64,000 nucleotides of DNA. Source: JAJFFW01 sp965263375 (GTDB lineage: Bacteria > Pseudomonadota > Alphaproteobacteria > Caulobacterales > Parvularculaceae). Shown here one piece after another: positions 16,150-25,047 of this stretch. Under the pieces are notes generated by a model, which did no database searches, had not been told where the DNA came from, and was given only the letters and a program-made list of their open reading frames with translations. The first letter of the stretch is position 1, and the number at the start of each line of letters is the position of its first letter. The translations under genes and the position numbers were made by a program. Location of the stretch: contig OZ253669.1 in the NCBI GenBank assembly GCA_965263375.1, forward strand, positions 1,240,001-1,304,000, written 5' to 3'.

Positions 16150-17388
16150 CTATATTTTGAGTGGACCTAGTGTCATTAGTTGTTCGGTTAATTCTTCGCG
16201 CCGTTTTCTTATGTCTGCATTACTCGGGAACAAATTTGCCGTAGAGCCAAATTCATCTTTCACCGCATGCGTCAAGCCAGAGTCGTAACTCCATACTTCA
16301 GAAGCCGACACGCGCTTAGCTTTTATATCTTCACCCCAAACCTTCTCGATCCAGTCTTTGGCGGTAGTGATCTTACCATAGAGTGCAACAATTTCCATGC
16401 TGCTACGTTGGCCCCATTTGGGTTTGCTGCTTACATGGTCGCCATGGATATGATGCAATAGCTCTTCAAGCTGGGTGATTTTTCCCCGCCACTCGGTATC
16501 ACTAATCTGTAATTTAGGTGCTATCTCGTAACTATCATCTATGTACGGAGTTAATTGTACTAACTTTTCAAGAAAAGAACCAGATTTTTTCTGTATTTTT
16601 GAAATAGTATCGAGGTGAGGTTTGTAGAGTTTCTGAAAATCTTTTTTTATAGCCGTACGAACCGTATCGATGTTATCCAATCGATTGCTTTCATGGAGTA
16701 GTGTCCCAACCGCAGCTATGGTTCCACCCAAAAAAAGAGGCGGGAAAGCAACACCAGCAAGGGCAAGAGCACTCGGCACAACGATGGAAGAAGATTCAAA
16801 GTCAATAGTGTCTAACACTGCTTTGCACTGTTCGTCACGCTGACGTTCAAGTTTTTCGACAAGGGAGCGGCAGACTAATTCGAAAGCTGCGGCCTCTGCT
16901 GTTGAATCGATAGCCCTATTCGTAGCAGATTGTGCTTCAATGGCATCAGAGGTTAGCCGCTCAATGCCTTCTATCTCAAGAACATTTTTGTAAAGAGAGT
17001 GAAATCCTATAATGAACAGATCTTGTATAGTGGGCTCGCCATCTACATCAGAACTGTGAATGTCTAAGATATTATATTCATAGCGTATATATTCCTCTAC
17101 CTCTTCCCAGTAGCTCGCATCCAAAAGGGCAAAACTTTGTTGGAATTCAGTATCCTTCTCGTACGCGTTCAATGCGTCCCTGGCTCCTGATTTCCAAGAC
17201 GGAAAACCTCCGGGTCTGCGATTTACAAAATTTTTTTTGATCGCATCGCGCAGATTTTTCCCCGATTTAGCTATATTCGTTTGAGGCTCTTCTTCTGGCA
17301 ACGCCTTACGCTGGCATTCGGTTTTAAATATCTCACGCCAATAGCGTGCTAAGAATTCCGCTTCTTTATTATACACGTTTTCTGGCAT
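16150..17388 (-). CDS. Hypothetical protein with hydrophobic hairpin
   Basis: A 412-aa protein, mostly charged and helical, with one hydrophobic stretch near residues 210-235 (SALALAGVAFPPLFLGGTIA) that could cross or dip into the membrane. The C-terminal third contains KDWIEKVWGEDIKAKRVSAS. It stands alone on the minus strand with its own upstream region. This architecture, long soluble helices around a membrane hairpin on a mobile island, is seen in some defence proteins, but no family was identified. Confidence 0.6.
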   Translation of the reverse strand: MPENVYNKEAEFLARYWREIFKTECQRKALPEEEPQTNIAKSGKNLRDAIKKNFVNRRPGGFPSWKSGARDALNAYEKDTEFQQSFALLDASYWEEVEEYIRYEYNILDIHSSDVDGEPTIQDLFIIGFHSLYKNVLEIEGIERLTSDAIEAQSATNRAIDSTAEAAAFELVCRSLVEKLERQRDEQCKAVLDTIDFESSSIVVPSALALAGVAFPPLFLGGTIAAVGTLLHESNRLDNIDTVRTAIKKDFQKLYKPHLDTISKIQKKSGSFLEKLVQLTPYIDDSYEIAPKLQISDTEWRGKITQLEELLHHIHGDHVSSKPKWGQRSSMEIVALYGKITTAKDWIEKVWGEDIKAKRVSASEVWSYDSGLTHAVKDEFGSTANLFPSNADIRKRREELTEQLMTLGPLKI

Positions 17389-17777
17389 AGCGTGTGCGCT
17401 TGAAGCCCTTCAAAAAGGTCATGTTTGGGGCGAATCGCTCAGATTGGCCAGTCAGTGAAATGATGCTTATACAAGCTCATCGCATCACATATTACCTGCT
17501 TGATCGTGCATGCAAGTGCTATTCTACAGAGCCTGTATGGAAATGGGGAACCTCTACTTATTTCAACCGCAGCCATTCCAGGCATGACTGACGCGAAATT
17601 AGCGGTCGCGCGGCGTGTGTCCAGTATTTTATCCCCATAAGCGCGCCAACGCAGCAAAGCTGCGGTCTTGCTAATGGACCCCCAGTAAAACACTGGACAT
17701 CCGCCTCGGTTGCGCCCGCCCGGTTTCTTCGCGCAGGCCCGGAAATGGTTCCGGCCTCGAACATAAGGAGAAACACC
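17389..17777. other. Intergenic region with 14-bp inverted repeat
   Basis: No convincing gene. The arms tgtccagtatttta (17618-17631) and taaaacactggaca (17686-17699) form an inverted repeat with one mismatch and a 54-base spacer, upstream of the small gene at 17778. It could be an operator or a processing structure in that gene's leader. A Shine-Dalgarno AAGGAG precedes the next start. Confidence 0.5.
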
Positions 17778-18002
17778 ATGACCCAACCAAACAAGCCCAT
17801 AAAAATCTTCCGTGACGACGCCATCAAGGCTACCATCTGGCGTAATCAGAACGACCAGGGCGATGCATGGCACAGCGTGATTTTTACACGCAGCTACAAA
17901 GACAAAAAAGGCGAATGGCAAACCGCGACCAGCTTTTCCGGAAAACATCTTCCCGCGATCAGCCGCTTAGCCGAACGCGCCCATGAATTTAGCAACCAGT
18001 AG
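17778..18002 (+). CDS. Small mobile-element protein of unknown function
   Basis: The ATG at 17778 has AAGGAG upstream and gives a 74-aa protein. It contains KIFRDDAIKATIWRN and IFTRSYKDKKGEWQTATSFS. Small proteins of this pattern are frequent on alphaproteobacterial plasmids and integrated elements, usually without known function; the beta-rich layout could suit nucleic-acid binding. It is followed by a clear intrinsic terminator at 18013. Confidence 0.72.
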   Translation: MTQPNKPIKIFRDDAIKATIWRNQNDQGDAWHSVIFTRSYKDKKGEWQTATSFSGKHLPAISRLAERAHEFSNQ

Positions 18003-18012
18003 CCGTAAACAG

Positions 18013-18039
18013 CCGGGCCTCCACCGAGGTCCGGTTTTT
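18013..18039 (+). terminator. Rho-independent terminator
   Basis: Stem ccgggcctc / gaggtccgg (nine pairs including one G-U), four-base loop cacc, followed by ttttt. It lies 10 bases after the stop of the gene at 17778. Confidence 0.88.
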
Positions 18040-18180
18040 CTAGAACGCTAGGGATTCTTCTGTTCACAATTGCGCCTTCCTCCATTGCGCATATGAAGAA
18101 ATCGGGGGAGCTGTTTGACAAAAGGCCTCTTTGAGGTAACTACCTTCAAGGTAGCTATAAGATGTATTCCGGAGGGGGCT

Positions 18181-18663
18181 ATGGGCAATTATTACTACAA
18201 ACAGCGAGGAACAGAGCAACTCCGAGCACGCCCAAGTGATTGGAGTGAACCTAACTCAGTTAAAAAAATTACCTATCCCATAGAGTATCTCAGTCCACCA
18301 AATCTTGTGGTCCGTGATGAACGGTCCAGTTTTCATCTCGACAGCAGCGTGGAAGTGAAGGAGGAGACCAAGAGCGGGTTCGTTTTGACGAACAGCGGTG
18401 TAATCGCCAGGTCAGTAGTTTGGGAAGCAGACGGTGAGGTTGAGGGGATTCCCGATCTGCCATCACGAGCAGAGATTAGTGATGAAGATCTCCGACCCGT
18501 CAAGGTTGTGCTTAGTGAGGATGAAGGCAACCAAGGACAAGCCGGTTTCTGGGATAAGGTGGGACGCCTTGGAGTGGTGGTGAGTATATTATCCGGCATA
18601 ACCGTCGTTATTGTAAATCACCAAAAGGTCTTGGATTTCTTCTCGAATTTAGTTGGCTCTTAA
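18181..18663 (+). CDS. Tail-anchored hypothetical protein
   Basis: The start at 18181 (MGNYYYKQRGTEQLRARP) follows a strong GGAGGGGG; an in-frame start at 18115 is less well supported. The 160-aa product is soluble and acidic, with one C-terminal membrane helix (LGVVVSILSGITVVIVNH) about 15 residues before the end. Such tail-anchored small proteins occur in phage and defence loci. No family recognised. Confidence 0.55.
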   Translation: MGNYYYKQRGTEQLRARPSDWSEPNSVKKITYPIEYLSPPNLVVRDERSSFHLDSSVEVKEETKSGFVLTNSGVIARSVVWEADGEVEGIPDLPSRAEISDEDLRPVKVVLSEDEGNQGQAGFWDKVGRLGVVVSILSGITVVIVNHQKVLDFFSNLVGS

Positions 18664-18743
18664 TCAGCAACATCATTTCCTTCTCTCTGAAAACGAATGG
18701 ACCGGATGGTGCGGGGCGAGTTCTGCTTGGGTGGGCTGTACGG

Positions 18744-19142
18744 TTACGAGCCGCTAATTACAATCCGCTCAATATACGGCTCACGGGCGGCGTCATCACG
18801 TTCATGCGGATCGTCCGGGAGGAGGCGGTGGGACCGGTGTTTCACATAAAGTTCCGCACAAAAACGATCATCAATCGCATTGGCAATTTCCACAAGGTTG
18901 ATTCCGTTAATGAGCACTTCTTGCGCGAGAAAACGCAACAACAAGCCATTATCGGGATCATATTCAGTACAATCCAGCTTCAGCAAATCCAGCGTGATAA
19001 AGCGCCCATCTGCAAAGTTACACCGCATCCGCGTTCCCATACGCGCTTCCTGAAACAACGAATAGGCCCCTTTGCGTATGACCTTACGGCCTTCGCGCGG
19101 CCAGTGCAGCGCTTCGCTCATGTGCAATACATTACTGGACAT
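18744..19142 (-). CDS. Hypothetical protein coupled to relaxase gene
   Basis: The start at 19142 (MSSNVLHMSEALHWPREGRK) overlaps the relaxase stop by 11 bases. The 132-aa protein has RMRCNFADGRFITLDLLKLD and ends YIERIVISGS. Its position suggests translation coupled to the relaxase. No family recognised. Confidence 0.55.
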   Translation of the reverse strand: MSSNVLHMSEALHWPREGRKVIRKGAYSLFQEARMGTRMRCNFADGRFITLDLLKLDCTEYDPDNGLLLRFLAQEVLINGINLVEIANAIDDRFCAELYVKHRSHRLLPDDPHERDDAAREPYIERIVISGS

Positions 19143-21900
19143 GGCTTGGCTCCAGTTGAGGAATCTGCGATGCGCTATGCGCCATGCCCGGATCAATCCG
19201 TGGACCCGTGGCATGCTCCGCACCATAACGACAGTGCTGCGTCTGGTGCAGATGGTGTTCCTGCATACGATTGCGAGTGGTCGGCCTCAGCTTTTCGTCA
19301 ACCTGCCCGTCGGCAAGCTCTAAGGCAGAGGCGCGTGCGGAGGAGTCCGTGACCGCATCCTGCACCGCCTCCCGATCATCGACATAAAGGCGCACGCCAA
19401 AACGCCCGCGGCTCACATTGACATAAAACGCTTCGCGGGAGAGGGCATGGGCGTGTTCTGAGCTAAGAGAGGTTAATACACGGTCTACCGTCTGGCCTTG
19501 CGCCGCAGGCGAGGTCGAGCAATAAGCGTAGTCGATATGCGCGAAGTCGCGGCCTAAGCGTCGTCCGCCGTCAATACGCAGTTGGCCGTTGGCGTCAAAC
19601 CCTCGCACCGTGAACACCGCACCATTGGTCACCTTCGTACCCCGCACGGTTTGGCTGTTTTCGGTGATGCGGATACGGTCGCCCTTCGCCAACTCGATGT
19701 TATCGCGCCCATAGACCTTAAATTGCGCTGCGCTTTCCAGCGGCAAGGTTTTTTCTGAGCCTGTACTATCGCGAATGACAGGGATGCCGCGATCATCCTT
19801 GGCAATCACCTCATACCGCTCGCCGCAACGAAGCCCCTTCGCGCCAAACATCGGTGATACGGTCATGCCGACCTCATAGAGCGCCGGGTCGCTGCGTTCC
19901 GCCTGCGTCCATTGCGTGTTGCGAAACCGCGTCACGCGATGTTCGTGGCCGGAAATGACGCCATCGCGTTTGAGCCCGTCACGGATGTGTTCAGCAATGG
20001 CGTTCTTTTCGCGGTGCGTCGCGGTAACCACCAAACAGCTTTGACCGGTGGCAATTGCATCGCGATAATCTTTGGCAATCGCCGCGTGCCGGTCTGCGCG
20101 ATCCTCGATTTCAACCACCGCGCCTAACCGTTCAAACCCCTTCCAGCCCTTTGCAATATCTCCATGAGAGACCGCTTCCACCGCATCGCGGTACTGACCT
20201 TTTTGACGGACAATCTCAGCGACGCGGGCCGTATGCAAACCTGCGCGTTCTTGCAAGACGCGTAATGCATCTCCAGCGCTGACCGAAGAATGCTGTTTAC
20301 TGTCACCCACAAGTATCAGCCGAAAATGCTGCTGTTCGCTCAGTCGAAATAAGGTTGATAAATCCCGTACCCCAACCATCGACGCTTCATCGACAACCAC
20401 AACAGAGCCACGGTATTTGGCGTGTAGGGAAATATCCCCGAGCAGTCGGGAAACGGTAAACGCGTCCGCCTCGACCTCGCGCGCAAGCTCTTTGACCGCT
20501 GCCGTGGTCGGGGCTGTGGTAATCACACGGTGGCCCGCTGCTTTAAGCCCCGCAACGCTTTGAGCGAGTATGCCGCTGGTTTTTCCGGTGCCCGCATCGC
20601 CTTCCACGCAGCAAATGCGGTCTTTGCTATTCCAGATATGCCGAACGGCGCGGCGCTGATCCTCCGTCAACCAATCAGGAAGCGTGTAATTGCCATGACC
20701 ATAAGGCCGACAGGTCATGCGCCCCTTGCGAGCAGCGGCAACCATCTCATCTTCAAGCTTCAGCATCTCCTGCGTTGATATAATCGAAGCGTTTCCGGCT
20801 TTTCCGCGTATGAGGGGAGTGGCGCGGGAGGCGGTCTTGACCCTCTCAAGGGTGACGTCACCAAAACCAAACCGCAGCGCATCCTCAAGCACTTGCTTCT
20901 CACGCGCCACAGAATAACGCTCAAACGCCTTGTCCAGCCCATGGCGGAACGCATGTTGGGCCGTTGTCTGGGCGGGCAACCGACCTTTCTGCTGATAGGC
21001 TTGCTTGATCACCCATTCAAACAGAGTGCGCTCTTTGGTGGTCATGCGAGACTTCCAAAACGCAGGCAAATCACCAATCGCTGCTTCAGGGCCCTTTTGC
21101 TCGCGGGTGAGCTTGCCGAGAGCGTCTTTTTTTCTTGCGGTGACAAGACCTTGGGACTGCGCCTCTGCTTCAATAGCCTGGGTGCGGCGGGAGAACTTAC
21201 GGGTGCATTCTTTGTCTATTCCCGCAATATCCCACCATTTTCCGCTCCGTTCGATCCGGTAGCCTAGATGTTTTACCTCTTTCGCTAATCGGGCGTGATA
21301 GCACGCCTCAAAATACCCTCGATCCCGGTAAAGACCAGAAACATCAATCGCTTTAAAGCGCTGTTCAACAGGACAATACGCAGCGTTAATCAGGGTGCAG
21401 TGTGAATGAGCGTGCGGATCAGGCGATCCATCAATGGGGCGTGTTGTTGTATGGAAAAACTCAGCCCATAGTCCGCCATCGGCATTTCGTGTGAGATTGG
21501 ACTGCGCCGCTTTCCCCTTACGCACGCGTGTTTCCAAATTCGCCTCCACCTCGGCCATCGCCTCGCTCACAGCGCGTTTATGCGCCTCTAGCAAACGAGG
21601 ATCGGCCATTAATCCAGCCATGCTGACCCCTTTAGGCGCATTAAACGTTAGGTCAAACATCGGAATTCTATTTTTTCCGTCCCGTGGGGTGAGCTTTTGG
21701 CCCTCGGGCGTGCGGTTCATCAAAAGCTGTTCAAAGTCATGGTTGGTAACAACCTCAGGCAAGCCGAGGCGCTGTGCGCCGAGGCCGCACCAATTGGCAC
21801 CCACCTCGCGCCCCTCTAAATAATAATCTGTCGCCCGTAACTCTGTGCGAAAATACTGTTTAGCAGCAGTAGCGCTACGTGATTTTGTGATCCTCAGCAT
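19132..21900 (-). CDS. MobF-family relaxase-helicase (TraI/TrwC-like)
   Basis: The start at 21900 gives MLRITKSRSATAAKQYFRTE, the canonical TrwC/TraI N-terminus; the early tyrosines (YFRTELRATDYYLEG) include the nicking candidates. The metal-binding three-histidine motif is in PDPHAHSHCTLINA. A RecD-like SF1 helicase follows with Walker A EGDAGTGKTSG (near residue 445) and VVVDEASMVG (motif II). At 922 aa it is close to TrwC length. It nicks oriT and unwinds the transferred strand, and probably acts with the coupling ATPase at 11257. Confidence 0.95.
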   Translation of the reverse strand: MLRITKSRSATAAKQYFRTELRATDYYLEGREVGANWCGLGAQRLGLPEVVTNHDFEQLLMNRTPEGQKLTPRDGKNRIPMFDLTFNAPKGVSMAGLMADPRLLEAHKRAVSEAMAEVEANLETRVRKGKAAQSNLTRNADGGLWAEFFHTTTRPIDGSPDPHAHSHCTLINAAYCPVEQRFKAIDVSGLYRDRGYFEACYHARLAKEVKHLGYRIERSGKWWDIAGIDKECTRKFSRRTQAIEAEAQSQGLVTARKKDALGKLTREQKGPEAAIGDLPAFWKSRMTTKERTLFEWVIKQAYQQKGRLPAQTTAQHAFRHGLDKAFERYSVAREKQVLEDALRFGFGDVTLERVKTASRATPLIRGKAGNASIISTQEMLKLEDEMVAAARKGRMTCRPYGHGNYTLPDWLTEDQRRAVRHIWNSKDRICCVEGDAGTGKTSGILAQSVAGLKAAGHRVITTAPTTAAVKELAREVEADAFTVSRLLGDISLHAKYRGSVVVVDEASMVGVRDLSTLFRLSEQQHFRLILVGDSKQHSSVSAGDALRVLQERAGLHTARVAEIVRQKGQYRDAVEAVSHGDIAKGWKGFERLGAVVEIEDRADRHAAIAKDYRDAIATGQSCLVVTATHREKNAIAEHIRDGLKRDGVISGHEHRVTRFRNTQWTQAERSDPALYEVGMTVSPMFGAKGLRCGERYEVIAKDDRGIPVIRDSTGSEKTLPLESAAQFKVYGRDNIELAKGDRIRITENSQTVRGTKVTNGAVFTVRGFDANGQLRIDGGRRLGRDFAHIDYAYCSTSPAAQGQTVDRVLTSLSSEHAHALSREAFYVNVSRGRFGVRLYVDDREAVQDAVTDSSARASALELADGQVDEKLRPTTRNRMQEHHLHQTQHCRYGAEHATGPRIDPGMAHSASQIPQLEPSHVQ

Positions 21901-22135
21901 CAACCATAATATACTACTGGCAGGGATGAAATTCAATTTTAAATTGAAAATTTGGGTTAAGCAGACATATCCCCTAAGCTACGCTTAGGTCGGAAGGAAG
22001 GCATGCTATAGAAGTCTTTATAGGTATGATTATACTAAGGAATTTAACAAAACGCAGCCACAATGCAAGAAATTTATGGGCAGGTTTTCCGTATAGGAAA
22101 TTTATTATTTCGGGCGCGAGGTGGGTGCGAAAAAC
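21901..22135. other. Candidate oriT region upstream of relaxase
   Basis: Two inverted repeats lie here: ttcaattt-t-aaattgaa (21932-21948) and cctaagc-tac-gcttagg (21973-21989). The second is a perfect seven-base stem with a three-base loop, the type of structure recognised by MobF relaxases next to nic. Position directly upstream of the relaxase gene fits oriT. The nic site itself cannot be named from sequence alone. Confidence 0.45.
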
Positions 22136-22330
22136 TTAACGCTTAGGAATAGCTATTCCGGCAGCATGAAACGCATCATATAGCGTCGTGCGATGCACGC
22201 CCATGCGGGCGGCGACATCCTTAAAGGTCATTTGGCCGCCAGCCAGAAGCACTTTGGCATAGGCAACTTGCGCCCGCGTCAGCTTAGAGGGGCGTCCAAC
22301 TTTCTGAGGAGAGGGCGGTTTAGTGGTCAT
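22136..22330 (-). CDS. Stand-alone Hin-type helix-turn-helix protein
   Basis: A 64-aa protein with GRPSKLTRAQVAYAKVLL and VAARMGVHRTTLYDAF, the C-terminal DNA-binding helix-turn-helix of serine recombinases (resolvase/invertase). The catalytic resolvase domain is absent. It could be a small regulator of the adjacent relaxase/oriT region, or a fragment of a former resolvase. It ends about 235 bases before the relaxase start. Confidence 0.75.
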   Translation of the reverse strand: MTTKPPSPQKVGRPSKLTRAQVAYAKVLLAGGQMTFKDVAARMGVHRTTLYDAFHAAGIAIPKR

Positions 22331-22503
22331 CTAATTTCCCTACACGAGAAAATGCTCGGGTGGAGTTTCCCTGCACACAAAATATAGAAGCAGGTAATTT
22401 CCTTGCATCGCCATGTGGTGATGAATCTGTTATAAAGAACATACAATCTTGTGGTTATTTCAATTGACTATCATGATAAATAGGTCATCCAATTGAGGTT
22501 GAA

Positions 22504-23079
22504 ATGAGTTACTCTAAGTTAAGAGATGCGTTTAACTTCTCCTTCAATGAGAGCGATATTGCAAAAGAAAACCAGCCTGCTACAGAAAAGTCTGCGTACA
22601 CAGAAACGACCATTAATCAATTCGACGGAAACTCGTTCCTCGAATTTGAGCAGTGTACCTATGTGAACATACGACCCGTTGAATGCGTCGAGGAATTAAA
22701 TATTTCTGATCCAGCGCAAGAAAACGGATTTTCAATCAGCGACTTGGTCGCGGATATTGGCCAAGGACTCTTAGGTGGGTTCGCTGCTGGTATAGGGCAA
22801 GCTGTGGCGGAGCGTGCGATCGGCGGTTCGGGAGAGTTTTCTGGTTTACCAGTTGGGGAGGAAAGTATTGGTGAGCCTTTGATGTCGGCAGATGCAGTCC
22901 TGAATATCGATCCTCCGGAGCCAGGCGGTCTACCTGCTATTGAATGCAACCCTCATCCCGAGAGTGATTTTCTGTCTCTTTTCGGCGATGGTAATTCGAG
23001 CTTCGGCGAAGATTCTGGCCTATTTGATACAGAAGCTTCACCCTTTTCGGGATTGGTAAGCATCTGTTTTGGGGAATAG
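22504..23079 (+). CDS. Hypothetical acidic protein
   Basis: A 191-aa protein preceded by GAGGTTGAA. It is acidic, with a glycine-rich central stretch that may be hydrophobic enough to insert in a membrane (DIGQGLLGGFAAGIGQAVAE). The C-terminal third is rich in Gly, Ser, Phe and Asp. No family recognised. It points away from the GTPase operon. Confidence 0.5.
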   Translation: MSYSKLRDAFNFSFNESDIAKENQPATEKSAYTETTINQFDGNSFLEFEQCTYVNIRPVECVEELNISDPAQENGFSISDLVADIGQGLLGGFAAGIGQAVAERAIGGSGEFSGLPVGEESIGEPLMSADAVLNIDPPEPGGLPAIECNPHPESDFLSLFGDGNSSFGEDSGLFDTEASPFSGLVSICFGE

Positions 23080-23117
23080 ACCCGCTATTCTCTAACGGAA
23101 TTATTTATAGAGCTATT

Positions 23118-23870
23118 TTAATATTTCCTATGAATATCCTGCTGTTTATCGCGCCGCATCAACTCCCGTGCAACCCAAGCCAGGCCCGCCGCCGAGGTGA
23201 GGATAATTGCACCAATAATAACCGTATTGCGCGACATTTTCAGCTTACCATCTGATGCTTTTGGCGCGGCTTTCTCTTGGGTGGCTTTGGCGGCGGCGGC
23301 AGCTTTAGGCGTGTTCACCTCCAGCCATTGCACGGCTTTTTCATTCTGCAGGACGCCGACGCCAGGCTTCCCATTTTGAACGTCTTCTATCAGTTTGGCC
23401 CATGCGCCCTGTAGTTTGCTTGTGGCCTGAAGGCTGGTGGTGGATTGTACGGGTAGAGCGCGAGGAGATGCATGCGCCTTGTCGAGTGCGGCTTCCAGGC
23501 GTTCGGGCAGCTGATCGCGCAACTCCGAAATGTCGGGAACCGGCTCACCCGGTTCAAGCTGTAACATGTACGAAAAAGGTATACGTCTGCCGCGACTACC
23601 GTCAGGCTTGGGGCTTGTACGTTCATAGGCGTACGCGTGATCCCAGCCTAATACGTCGCCAGTATATCCAGAGATACCAACATGCATATTCCCTTCCTCC
23701 ATAAAGGCAAATGCACGATTCTTCTGCGTGCTGTCTAGTACGTTCTCATTATATTTATTAAATTCTAAAGCCTCGCTTCGTTCAGATTGTCCGAGTAATA
23801 ACGAGTATCCGTTAATACGCAGTGTATTGGGGTCGACGGCAGTTTTTGATAGCAACCACTCTTGCGCCAT
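23118..23870 (-). CDS. Membrane-anchored third protein of GTPase operon
   Basis: A 250-aa protein with a beta-rich N-terminal half (INGYSLLLGQSERSEALEF, NMHVGISGYTGDVLGWDHAY), an Ala/Lys-rich linker, and a C-terminal membrane helix (NTVIIGAIILTSAAGLAWV) followed by a charged tail. The stretch GYSLLLGQS vaguely resembles the opening of GTPase-associated protein 1 N domains described in bacterial conflict systems; this is unverified. Its start overlaps the GTPase stop by one base (TGATG), so the two are translated together. Confidence 0.6.
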   Translation of the reverse strand: MAQEWLLSKTAVDPNTLRINGYSLLLGQSERSEALEFNKYNENVLDSTQKNRAFAFMEEGNMHVGISGYTGDVLGWDHAYAYERTSPKPDGSRGRRIPFSYMLQLEPGEPVPDISELRDQLPERLEAALDKAHASPRALPVQSTTSLQATSKLQGAWAKLIEDVQNGKPGVGVLQNEKAVQWLEVNTPKAAAAAKATQEKAAPKASDGKLKMSRNTVIIGAIILTSAAGLAWVARELMRRDKQQDIHRKY

Positions 23871-25045
23871 CAGACGAACTCCGCGGGATCATCAATCTCC
23901 CGGCCTTCTGAAAATATACGTACACCTAGCATATGTCCTTCATCCCCGAGACTCGACCATACATCATGTGCCTCCCTGGCGTGGGCGTGAGATAGGATTC
24001 TATTCCCTTCTGCTCGAGATTTCGCTTTCTTTGCTCTTTCACGTACTTCACTGGCGGTTTCGCCATCAATCAAGAAACGTAGCGCACGGAGAATGAAATT
24101 CCTTTCTGCCAGCGCCTCAAGCTCTAGGGCTGCCTCAGTTTCAGATAGGGAATGGTTTTCATCGTAAATTGCATCGTCAAGTTTGTTAAAACTTTCATTA
24201 AGCAGTGCACCACCAGCGGCAAAGAAAAATGGCCATTGTAATCCTGTTGGCGCAAACCGATTTCGCTTGCCGTCAATGACGGTTATCGGTGCGGCACATG
24301 CCAGAACATTCGTATTTTCCTCTGTAAACGGCATAATAATATTCTCGTACACGACTTCCCGAAATTTATCAATTAATGATTCGTTAATCAAATCCATTTT
24401 TGAAAGCACAAAGCAAACGGGGAAGATCCGCTTAACTGCAGAATCCTTATATCTATTATTTAAAGCTGAAAGGTGTCGGAAAATAGAGCCTAATCGTAAT
24501 ATTGAATCTATTTCAGTGCAAATATCATCAATATTTTCACCATCATGTTGTAGTTCTTGTATTATTTGCGCAACAATGTCCGCACTGAGAAAAATCATAA
24601 AAACATCGCAATGATCAAGCGATTCTAGAATCTCAACAGATTTGCTATTGGTTTCCTCAAAAGCTTCGCCGGGTGGATCATAGAAAGCTATTTTTTTATG
24701 TAAAATATCGCCTATCTTTTCTCCTTTTTGGCTATCGAAAGCCATGTCCTTAAATCTAAAGTCTACATTTAATGGAAATTTGCTGAGCGCCAGGGTGGCA
24801 GGAGGGAGTGCACCAATAGGTCTCTCTGCTAACATGATAGAATAAGAGGAGAGTATGCTAGATGCTGTTTCATCAGAAACTCTTACCCGTAAACTCGCCC
24901 GACGTGTGATGCCTAATTCTTTGTATTTTTCTCTCATCTTTTTACCTATTTTAGGAAAAGATGTCCGTTGGCTAAACTTTTTATAAAGCCCGGCAATGAA
25001 TAACGTCTTTCCCGAATTAGGTATGCCAAGAAGTGCGACTCGCAT
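23870..25045 (-). CDS. P-loop GTPase of a three-gene mobile operon
   Basis: The 391-aa product starts MRVALLGIPNSGKTLFIAGL, a Walker A (GIPNSGKT, residues 7-14). A G3-like motif is in AFYDPPGEAFEE and a G4 motif in VCFVLSKMDLI (SKMD for NKxD). This marks a TRAFAC-type GTPase. A helical C-terminal region follows. Similar stand-alone GTPases occur in 'GTPase-associated' conflict or phage-defence systems. It lies between a coiled-coil protein (two bases upstream) and a membrane-anchored protein (one-base overlap). Function in the cell is not known. Confidence 0.75.
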   Translation of the reverse strand: MRVALLGIPNSGKTLFIAGLYKKFSQRTSFPKIGKKMREKYKELGITRRASLRVRVSDETASSILSSYSIMLAERPIGALPPATLALSKFPLNVDFRFKDMAFDSQKGEKIGDILHKKIAFYDPPGEAFEETNSKSVEILESLDHCDVFMIFLSADIVAQIIQELQHDGENIDDICTEIDSILRLGSIFRHLSALNNRYKDSAVKRIFPVCFVLSKMDLINESLIDKFREVVYENIIMPFTEENTNVLACAAPITVIDGKRNRFAPTGLQWPFFFAAGGALLNESFNKLDDAIYDENHSLSETEAALELEALAERNFILRALRFLIDGETASEVRERAKKAKSRAEGNRILSHAHAREAHDVWSSLGDEGHMLGVRIFSEGREIDDPAEFV

Positions 25046-25047
25046 AA

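Noticed and set aside
22136..22330. Calling the HTH gene a functional resolvase
   Set aside because: Only the C-terminal DNA-binding part exists; there is no catalytic serine domain in the adjacent sequence.
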